A stretch of 6,028 bases of DNA from the NCBI GenBank assembly GCA_051009015.1, contig JBPCWZ010000004.1, positions 1 to 6,028 of the forward strand, given 5' to 3'. Below are positions 1 to 4,774 of this stretch, piece after piece. The notes under the pieces were generated by a model. That model was not told the DNA's origin. It was given only the letters and a program-made list of their open reading frames with translations, and searched no databases. The position numbers were made by a program, and so were the translations under genes. This stretch comes from JAHRAH01 sp051009015 (lineage in GTDB: Bacteria; Pseudomonadota; Gammaproteobacteria; Tethybacterales; Persebacteraceae). Each line of letters opens with the position of its first letter. The first letter of the stretch is position 1.

Positions 1-486
1 AAAGTCCGCCGTCATACTGTGCGCAGGCGCGCCGCCGCCGGGGATTATTTTACCGATGATATTTTGTGCGGTTTTGCCGGGGCGACCGCCGATGCCTTTA
101 CGCTGCTGGAACGGTTTGAAAAGCGGCTGGAAGCGCATTACGGGCAGTTGCAGCGCGCCGCCGAAGAACTTGCAAAAGATTGGCGCACCGACAAAGTATT
201 GCGCAGGTTGGAAGCGATGCTCATCATCGCCGACAGAAAAGAAACACTTGTGCTTTCCGGGCTCGGCGATGTCATCGCGCCGGAATACGACATTGCCGCC
301 ATCGGCAGCGGCGCGGGATATGCCGAAGCGGCGGCAAGGGCGCTTTTGGCGCATTCGCAAATGCCCGCCGGCGAGTTGGCAACGCGGGCGATGGAAATCG
401 CCGCCGACATTTGCATTTATACCAATCGCAATCTGACACTGGAAGAGATAAAAGATGACGGAAAAAATGACCGAAAAGACGGCTGA
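1..486 (+). CDS. hslV: ATP-dependent protease peptidase subunit HslV (ClpQ), 5' end cut off by window
   Basis: HslV is the proteasome-beta-like threonine peptidase that forms a double hexameric ring and works with the HslU unfoldase in the cytoplasm. The reading frame is open from base 1. Compared with the E. coli protein, the first codon (AAA) corresponds to the conserved Lys33 of the active site, so about 33 codons, including the catalytic Thr1, lie upstream. Visible family blocks are KVRR, GFAGATADAFTLLERFE, ELAKDWRTDK, the Gly-Ser-Gly segment IGSGAGYAEAAARALL and the near-terminal ADICIYTN. A GTG at 19 also begins this frame but falls inside conserved sequence, so it is not the true start. 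Oddities: about 11 extra residues lie between KVRR and GFAG relative to E. coli, and the C-terminus runs about 12 residues past the usual end, into the hslU overlap. The stop is TGA at 484-486. The family call is essentially certain. Confidence 0.97.
   Translation, partial: KVRRHTVRRRAAAGDYFTDDILCGFAGATADAFTLLERFEKRLEAHYGQLQRAAEELAKDWRTDKVLRRLEAMLIIADRKETLVLSGLGDVIAPEYDIAAIGSGAGYAEAAARALLAHSQMPAGELATRAMEIAADICIYTNRNLTLEEIKDDGKNDRKDG
441..447 (+). promoter_or_regulatory. Ribosome binding site of hslU, inside hslV
   Basis: GGAAGAG lies 7 nt before the ATG at 455. It supports that start over the in-frame ATG at 467, which has only an A-rich run before it. A third in-frame ATG at 554 matches the usual family N-terminus, but its purine-rich stretch (GGCGGAAG) runs directly into the start codon. 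Confidence 0.6.
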
Positions 487-1840
487 GCCGGAAAGCGCAA
501 GCACAAGCAAAGAAAACGAGTTTGACAAGGAAGAGCGCGCGTTTTGGCGGAAGATGACGCCGCGCCGCATTGTCGGGGAACTTGGCAAGTTTATCGTCGG
601 GCAAGATGACGCCAAACGCGCCGTGGCTTTGGCATTGCGCGGCAGATGGCGGCGGTTGCGGGTGGAAGAAGAACTGCGCGATGAAATAGTGCCGAAAAAC
701 ATTTTGATGATAGGCCCGACCGGCGTGGGCAAGACCGAAATATCGCGAAGGTTGGCGCGGCTGGCTTGCGCGCCTTTTATCAAGGTGGAGGCGACCAAGT
801 TTACCGAAGTCGGCTATGTCGGGCGGGATGTGGATTCCATCATCCGCGATTTGACAGAAGTCGCCGTGGATAATATGCGCGAGGATTTTGGCGAAGAAGT
901 GCGCGAGGAAGCGGAAGCCGCCGCCGAAGAGCGGGTGCTGGATGCATTGTTGCCCGGCAACAGCGCAAGCGGCGACACCCGCGAAAAAATGCGCAAGCAA
1001 CTTCGCGAAGGGCGGCTGGACGACAAGGAGATAGAAATAGAAACAATCGTTCAGACGCAAGTGGAAATCATGGCGCCGCCCGGAATGGAAGAGATGACGG
1101 CGCAGTTCCAAAGCATGATGCAAAATATGGCAAAAGACCGGCGCAAAAAACGCAAAATGCGCGTGGGCTTGGCTTTTGACCAGTGCGTTGAGGAGGAAAT
1201 CGGCAAGCGCGTGGATATGAATGAAGTCAAGGAAGCCGCCATTGACCGCGTGGAAGAAAGCGGCATTGTCTTTATTGACGAGATGGATAAGATAGCCGAT
1301 AACGACCAAAGAGGCGGCGACATATCCCGGCACGGCGTGCAGCGCGATTTGCTGCCGCTTGTGGAAGGGACGACGGTTTCCACCCGCTACGGCAATGTGC
1401 ATACCGACCACATTCTTTTTATCGGCAGCGGGGCTTTTCATTTCAACAGCCCGTCCGATTTGATACCGGAGTTGCAGGGGCGGTTTCCGCTGCGGGTGGA
1501 ACTTGCGCCTTTGACGGTTGATGATTTTGTCGCCATTTTGACGAAAACGCGGGCGTGTCTGACCAAACAATATCAGGCGCTTTTGGCGACCGAAGGCGTT
1601 ACGCTGAAATTTACCAATGACGGCGTGCGCGCTGTCGCCGAAAAGGCGTGGCAGATAAACGAAAGCGCCGAAAATATCGGCGCGCGGCGGCTTTATACTT
1701 TGATGGAAAGGTTGCTGGAAGATATTTCTTTTGAGGCGGATGCGATGGATGGCGTGACCGTTACCGTTGATGCGGCGATGGTGGAAAGCCGCGTTTCGCC
1801 GCTTATCGGCAATCATGACCGGGCGCGTTATGTTTTGTAG
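455..1840 (+). CDS. hslU: ATP-dependent protease ATPase subunit HslU (ClpY)
   Basis: HslU is the AAA+ unfoldase ring that feeds substrates into HslV. The 461-residue frame shows Walker A GPTGVGKT at residues 87-94, the pore-loop motif GYVG at 120-123, an I-domain at roughly 140-265 with the conserved REGRLDDKEIEIE and APPGMEEMT stretches, Walker B IVFIDEMDK at 271-279, PSDLIPELQGRFPLRVEL, and sensor-2 GARRL at 409-413. The protein ends in RYVL; the HslU C-terminal tail is the part known to dock into HslV, and this one is intact. The body starts at MTPRRIVGEL (Met34), so the 33 residues before it are an extension absent from E. coli HslU (443 aa). That extension is charged and rich in Glu, Lys and Ser. 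The ATG at 455 is chosen for its ribosome binding site and the 32-nt overlap with hslV; ATG 554 is the alternative. The hslVU promoter, heat-shock controlled in many bacteria, lies outside the window. Confidence 0.98.
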   Translation: MTEKMTEKTAEPESASTSKENEFDKEERAFWRKMTPRRIVGELGKFIVGQDDAKRAVALALRGRWRRLRVEEELRDEIVPKNILMIGPTGVGKTEISRRLARLACAPFIKVEATKFTEVGYVGRDVDSIIRDLTEVAVDNMREDFGEEVREEAEAAAEERVLDALLPGNSASGDTREKMRKQLREGRLDDKEIEIETIVQTQVEIMAPPGMEEMTAQFQSMMQNMAKDRRKKRKMRVGLAFDQCVEEEIGKRVDMNEVKEAAIDRVEESGIVFIDEMDKIADNDQRGGDISRHGVQRDLLPLVEGTTVSTRYGNVHTDHILFIGSGAFHFNSPSDLIPELQGRFPLRVELAPLTVDDFVAILTKTRACLTKQYQALLATEGVTLKFTNDGVRAVAEKAWQINESAENIGARRLYTLMERLLEDISFEADAMDGVTVTVDAAMVESRVSPLIGNHDRARYVL

Positions 1841-1876
1841 CGGTTGCCGGATATCGGTTTTTTGCCAACCGGCGGC

Positions 1877-1904
1877 TTGTTAACTTGTTGCGATTTGGTA
1901 TAAT
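1877..1904 (+). promoter_or_regulatory. Vegetative-type promoter with extended -10 for the degP-like gene
   Basis: The -10 box is a perfect TATAAT at 1899-1904, preceded by TGG at 1896-1898 (extended -10, TGn). The -35 candidate TTGTTA at 1877-1882 matches TTGACA at 4 of 6 bases, with a 16-nt spacer. Transcription would start near 1911-1912, where the best protease start codon lies. A direct repeat of CTTGTT (1876-1881 and 1884-1889) overlaps the -35 region and could be an operator, but this is speculative. No sigma-E-type promoter was seen here, although E. coli degP uses one. Confidence 0.7.
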
Positions 1905-1911
1905 GCGGCGG

Positions 1912-3345
1912 ATGACAAGCGGCATTACGACAATACTTGCGGCGGCGGCGAAGTGCTTTGCCCGCGCTCCGGCGGTTGTGCTTGCGCTGGTTTTCGCATT
2001 GTCGCCGCCGCCTTTGATATCTTCGGCTTTGGCGCACGAAGCATCCGCCGGCAACGACCACGGCAACATATTCTTCACCGATGTTTTTGTCAAGTTGGCG
2101 AAAGAACACAGCGCGCCGGTTGTCAGCGTGCGCGCCGAAAAAGCCGTCCGCCCGCCGGACAAGTTGCCCGGTTTGATTCCGCTGCCGCCCGAGTTGTTTT
2201 CGCCGCGCCGCGGACGCCCGCCGGTCGCATCGCAGGGGTCGGGTTTTATTATTGACGATGAGGGTTATATTCTCACAAACGCGCATGTCGTCGCCGATGC
2301 CGAAGAGATAATGGTATCGCTCAAAAACGGCGATGAATATGCCGCCGAGATTGTCGGCACCGACAGGCACACCGATATCGCTTTGATAAAGATAGACCCG
2401 CGCGGCGAGTTGCCGGTCGTGCGCATTGGCGATTCGGATTCCATTCGCGTCGGCGAGTGGGTTGTCGCCATCGGCTCGCCTTATGGCTTGGACCAAACAG
2501 TAACAAAAGGGATTATCAGCGCGCTGGGGCGTCCGTTGCCGAGCGAGCAATATGTGCCTTTTATCCAAACCGATGCCGCCGTCAATCCCGGCAATTCCGG
2601 GGGCCCGTTGATGGATTTGGATGGCAATGTTATCGGCATTAATTCACAAATCGTATCGGCATCGGGTTCTTTTGCCGGTATTTCTTTTGCCATTCCCATC
2701 GGCGTGGCGATGGATGTGCAGGAGCGTTTGCGCGAGGACGGCGAGATTCGGCGCGGCTTGCTGGGCGTGGTATTTACCAAAGTATCGCAAACTTTCGCCG
2801 AAGCGATGGGGCTGGAAAGCCGCGAAGGCGCATTGGTGCAGGAAGTCCTCAAAGACAGCGCGGCGGAAAAAGCCGGCTTGCGTTTTGGCGATATTATTGT
2901 GGAGTTGAACGGCAAGCGCGTGGAAGATGCTTATGATTTGCCGTTGTTTATCGGGTCGTTGTCGCCGGATGACCGGGTTACCATCGGCGTTTGGCGCGAG
3001 GGCGAAGAGTTATCTTTTGTGGCGGTGCTGGATGCGCTGGACAAGGATACCAAACCGGTGCTGGGCTTGCGGCTGGAAGACATCAACGAAGCCGACAAAC
3101 GCCGCGCCGATATTGAAGGCGGGGCGAAGATAGTCGGCATCATACATGACGAAGAAACGCCGCGCGATATCATCAAGGATTTGCGGCAGGGCGATATCAT
3201 CACCGCGGTGGTGGCAAACCAAAAATTTCGCAAAGTCAAAGACAAGGCGCATTGCGCGGGGTTATTGGCGGAAGCGGAAGGAAAGGTCGTCCTCCGCATC
3301 TTGCGCGGCGGCAGGCGTTTGATAATCACCATCAAGTTGGATTGA
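1912..3345 (+). CDS. degP: Do-family periplasmic serine endoprotease (DegP/DegQ-like, HtrA)
   Basis: This is a trypsin-like protease and chaperone that degrades misfolded envelope proteins. From ATG 1912 it is 477 aa, normal for the Do family (about 450-500). Residues 1-41 look like a Sec signal peptide: Lys and Arg early, hydrophobic VVLALVFAL, then SALA before the mature HEASA. The catalytic triad is His125 (TNAHVVADA), Asp155 (HTDIALIKID) and Ser229 (NPGNSGGPL). The spacings of 30 and 74 residues resemble E. coli DegP (30 and 75). A canonical PDZ domain begins near LLGVVF (about 281-372). A second, more divergent PDZ domain covers about 382-475 (LGLRLED, then LRQGDIITAV). The loop before the catalytic domain is short, more like DegQ than the long LA loop of DegP, so the symbol is a family-level choice. 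In-frame TTG 1885 and ATG 1903 lie inside the promoter and are unlikely starts. No Shine-Dalgarno sequence precedes 1912. Confidence 0.95.
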   Translation: MTSGITTILAAAAKCFARAPAVVLALVFALSPPPLISSALAHEASAGNDHGNIFFTDVFVKLAKEHSAPVVSVRAEKAVRPPDKLPGLIPLPPELFSPRRGRPPVASQGSGFIIDDEGYILTNAHVVADAEEIMVSLKNGDEYAAEIVGTDRHTDIALIKIDPRGELPVVRIGDSDSIRVGEWVVAIGSPYGLDQTVTKGIISALGRPLPSEQYVPFIQTDAAVNPGNSGGPLMDLDGNVIGINSQIVSASGSFAGISFAIPIGVAMDVQERLREDGEIRRGLLGVVFTKVSQTFAEAMGLESREGALVQEVLKDSAAEKAGLRFGDIIVELNGKRVEDAYDLPLFIGSLSPDDRVTIGVWREGEELSFVAVLDALDKDTKPVLGLRLEDINEADKRRADIEGGAKIVGIIHDEETPRDIIKDLRQGDIITAVVANQKFRKVKDKAHCAGLLAEAEGKVVLRILRGGRRLIITIKLD

Positions 3346-3377
3346 CGGCAGGCATTCCGCGGCGGGCGGGTATTGCC

Positions 3378-3382
3378 AAAGG
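3378..3382 (+). promoter_or_regulatory. Weak ribosome binding site of the djlA-like gene
   Basis: AAAGG ends 9 nt before the ATG at 3392. It is a modest match, but no in-frame start codon was found in the short stretch read just upstream. The 46-nt gap after the protease stop shows no clear promoter or terminator, so the two genes are probably cotranscribed. Confidence 0.4.
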
Positions 3383-3391
3383 CATCGCGTT

Positions 3392-4378
3392 ATGTTTCAC
3401 GGTTCCGGCGGTTTTGGCGGTGGTTTCAGGGGCGGCAATGACCTCGTCACTTTCGTTACTCTCGCTGCCATCGCGGCTATTATTGGCTTTTTTTTTGGCG
3501 AAGGGATAGTTAAAGTCCTCATTCTCGCGGGAGTGCTTGCTGCGGGGCGGGTTTCCGGCTTTTTGTCAACTGCCTATTGCCTGAGGGCTGCCATCCTTGT
3601 CGCCGCCAGTATGGTGGTTTTTTGGGGCGCCAAAACCGGCGCCCTTATTGCCGCGATTGTCATCGCATCATCGTGGCATTTTTGGAGCGAGAGCACCATG
3701 CCGCTGAAATACAAGGCGCGGCGGCGGCAGGAGATATTCTTTGACGCCATCTTTTCGCTGCTGGGATACATTGCAAAAGCGGACGGCGCAGTTTGCGCGC
3801 AGGAGATTAATTTTGCCGCCGGATTGATGACAAAAATGCAACTGAATGCGGAGCGCATCGCGCATGCCCGCGAGTTATTCCGGCGCGGCAAAGAAGCGGA
3901 TTTTGACATTGATGAAACGCTGCGGCAAGTGCAAAAAGAGTGCCGGGGCAGCATTGGAATGTTTATACGCATACTTGCGAATGCCGCCGCCGCTGACGGC
4001 GATATCGGCGAAGTGGAATCGCGCATACTGCATTATGTCGGCAATCGTTTGGGGTTGAGCGCGGGCGAAGTGGAGCAGATAGAAGCGGCGGTGCGCGGCG
4101 GCGCAAACCGAAGCCAAAGTTATGGCGGTTATGGCGATTATGACAACCGCCCCGCGCCGCGCGCCGATGCGCTGGGCGAATCGTATGAGATATTGGGCGT
4201 GCACAGAGATGCGTCAAACATTGATATCAGGCGAAGTTATCGCCGATTGATGAGCCGCCATCATCCGGACAAGTTGGCGGCGAAGGGAATGCCGCCGGAA
4301 ATGATGCGCGTAGCGACCGAAAGAGCGCAGGAAATCAGCAGCGCATACGAAAGCATTAAGAAAGCGCGCGGGATATAG
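3392..4378 (+). CDS. djlA: DjlA-like membrane-anchored J-domain co-chaperone (TerB + DnaJ domains)
   Basis: DjlA-type proteins recruit and stimulate DnaK at the cytoplasmic face of the inner membrane. The 328-residue protein has a Gly-rich start (residues 4-15), then hydrophobic segments at about 18-36, 39-52, 66-80 and 82-97. A TerB-like helical domain covers about 112-232, with two acidic turns (KADGAV near 129-134, and AAADGDI). A Gly/Tyr/Asn-rich linker follows (about 234-260), then a C-terminal J domain (about 263-328) with the essential HPD tripeptide at 291-293. The order membrane-TerB-J is that of DjlA. E. coli DjlA (271 aa) has one membrane segment; this protein seems to have three or four and is longer by about that amount. 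An in-frame ATG at 3698 (Met103), after GGAGCGAGAG, could give a soluble TerB-J form, though this is unproven. The FFF codons at 3488-3496 form a run of nine T. The stop is TAG at 4376-4378. Confidence 0.87.
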   Translation: MFHGSGGFGGGFRGGNDLVTFVTLAAIAAIIGFFFGEGIVKVLILAGVLAAGRVSGFLSTAYCLRAAILVAASMVVFWGAKTGALIAAIVIASSWHFWSESTMPLKYKARRRQEIFFDAIFSLLGYIAKADGAVCAQEINFAAGLMTKMQLNAERIAHARELFRRGKEADFDIDETLRQVQKECRGSIGMFIRILANAAAADGDIGEVESRILHYVGNRLGLSAGEVEQIEAAVRGGANRSQSYGGYGDYDNRPAPRADALGESYEILGVHRDASNIDIRRSYRRLMSRHHPDKLAAKGMPPEMMRVATERAQEISSAYESIKKARGI

Positions 4379-4379
4379 G

Positions 4380-4399
4380 CAGTTGTCAATTGACAACTG
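4380..4399. repeat. 20-bp perfect palindrome just after the djlA-like stop
   Basis: CAGTTGTCAATTGACAACTG equals its own reverse complement. The heptamer TGACAAC at 4391-4397 is repeated directly at 4398-4404, giving a third half-site. No T-run follows on either strand, so it does not look like an intrinsic terminator. It could be a protein binding site or a remnant of a heptamer-type tandem repeat. Confidence 0.85.
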
Positions 4400-4412
4400 A
4401 CAACCGCCCCCT

Positions 4413-4440
4413 CGTCATTCCCGCGAAAGCGGGAATCTCC
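4413..4440 (+). repeat. REP-like 28-nt repeat, copy 1 (ATTCCC type)
   Basis: The core ATTCCCGCGAAAGCGGGAAT (4417-4436) folds into an 8-bp perfect stem closed by a GAAA tetraloop. It is flanked by CGTC on the left and CTCC on the right. This is the common dispersed repeat that, when translated, gives peptides such as SRFRGND or IPAKAGI, and it resembles Neisseria dRS3 in its ATTCCC and GGGAAT ends. It is the first strong hairpin after the djlA-like gene and may stabilise or end that transcript. An exact inverted copy lies at 5782-5809. Confidence 0.9.
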
Positions 4441-4448
4441 CAAACCAT

Positions 4449-4464
4449 CGCCGCGAAAGCGGCG
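4449..4464 (+). repeat. GAAA-loop hairpin, first variable hairpin of the array
   Basis: CGCCGC-GAAA-GCGGCG forms a 6-bp perfect stem. It precedes the first GCCCT-GAA-AGGGC hairpin by 10 nt. It shares the CGC-GAAA-GCG apex with the neighbouring 28-nt repeat but not the rest of its sequence. Confidence 0.7.
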
Positions 4465-4474
4465 CGTTATAAAA

Positions 4475-4487
4475 GCCCTGAAAGGGC
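4475..4487 (+). repeat. Short conserved hairpin GCCCTGAAAGGGC, copy 1
   Basis: A 5-bp stem (GCCCT with AGGGC) has a GAA loop, preceded by AAAA and followed by GGCATGTTCACAGC leading to the next large hairpin. It is a member of the dispersed unit described under findings. No protein is encoded. Confidence 0.85.
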
Positions 4488-4500
4488 GGCATGTTCACAG

Positions 4501-4519
4501 CACGGGGCAACGCCCCGTG
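4501..4519 (+). repeat. Large variable hairpin between two short hairpins
   Basis: CACGGGGC-AAC-GCCCCGTG is an 8-bp perfect stem with a 3-nt loop. It starts 13 nt after short hairpin copy 1 and ends 23 nt before copy 2. Its place in the unit matches the hairpin at 5977-6007 read on the minus strand, although the stem sequences differ. Confidence 0.85.
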
Positions 4520-4542
4520 AATCGGCATTATGAAACAAATAA

Positions 4543-4555
4543 GCCCTGAAAGGGC
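4543..4555 (+). repeat. Short conserved hairpin GCCCTGAAAGGGC, copy 2
   Basis: Identical in sequence to copy 1 at 4475-4487, and in the same orientation. An AT-rich spacer (ATTATGAAACAAATAA) precedes it. Confidence 0.85.
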
Positions 4556-4598
4556 GACCGAAAACAACGGCGGCGATTATGATAATGTCGGCGCGGGT

Positions 4599-4623
4599 TT
4601 TTGCCGGGCTTTGCCCTGCAAAA
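4599..4623 (+). repeat. Large hairpin with TTTTGC/GCAAAA and GGGC/GCCC stems
   Basis: TTTTGC at 4599-4604 pairs with GCAAAA at 4618-4623. After a C-T mismatch, GGGC at 4606-4609 pairs with GCCC at 4613-4616 around a TTT loop. It lies between short hairpin copy 2 and the inverted copy 3, again the large-hairpin position of the unit. Read on either strand it is not followed by a clean T-run, so a terminator call is weak. Confidence 0.65.
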
Positions 4624-4632
4624 GAATGGGAC

Positions 4633-4645
4633 GCCCCTTCAGGGC
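4633..4645 (-). repeat. Short conserved hairpin, copy 3, inverted and slightly decayed
   Basis: On the minus strand this reads GCCCTGAAGGGGC, one base different from copies 1 and 2, with TATTAAA just before it as at copy 4. The block 4470-4650 is therefore bounded by inverted copies, like a MITE with terminal inverted repeats. Confidence 0.75.
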
Positions 4646-4670
4646 TTTAATACCGTCATTCCCGCCCCCT

Positions 4671-4738
4671 CGTCATTCCGGCGTACGCCGGAATCTCCGT
4701 TTGCCTTTTGGGAGATTCCGGCTTACGCCGGAATGACG
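4671..4738. repeat. REPIN-like inverted pair of ATTCCGG-type repeats
   Basis: The left arm 4671-4698 carries the perfect 20-bp palindrome ATTCCGGCGTACGCCGGAAT (4675-4694) between CGTC and CTCC. The right arm 4711-4738 is its inverted copy with one difference in the centre (CTTACG for CGTACG). A 12-nt spacer, GTTTGCCTTTTG, separates them. The pair can fold into one long hairpin of about 28 bp or two short ones. It lies 36 nt past the lipoprotein gene's stop and could serve as that gene's 3' structure. Half copies flank it at 4654-4663 (CGTCATTCCC) and 4747-4756 (GGGAATGACG). Confidence 0.88.
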
Positions 4739-4774
4739 GGAAAAAGGGAATGACGGGTAATTTTGATGATGCCG

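Noticed and set aside
272..1816. A 514-codon open frame on the minus strand opposite hslU
   Set aside because: The plus strand encodes an unmistakable full-length HslU. The antisense frame is open because of the strong GC-ending codon bias, and its product is rich in His, Arg and Phe with no recognisable motif.
1841..1876. Possible intrinsic terminator after hslU (CGGTT-loop-AACCG, with GCCG/CGGC outside)
   Set aside because: The stem is short and bulged, the T-run sits in the loop instead of after the stem, and it merges with the next gene's promoter.
1885..1911. Upstream starts TTG 1885 or ATG 1903 for the protease
   Set aside because: Both lie within the predicted promoter, and ATG 1903 overlaps the end of the TATAAT box; neither adds conserved sequence.
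4441..4650. CRISPR array
   Set aside because: The repeat units are 13-nt hairpins with unequal spacers and mixed orientation, and no cas gene is present.
4530..4736. A 68-codon plus-strand frame (SPERATENNGG...)
   Set aside because: It is a translation of the hairpin array and the REP-like pair; such peptides are recurring artefacts of these repeats.
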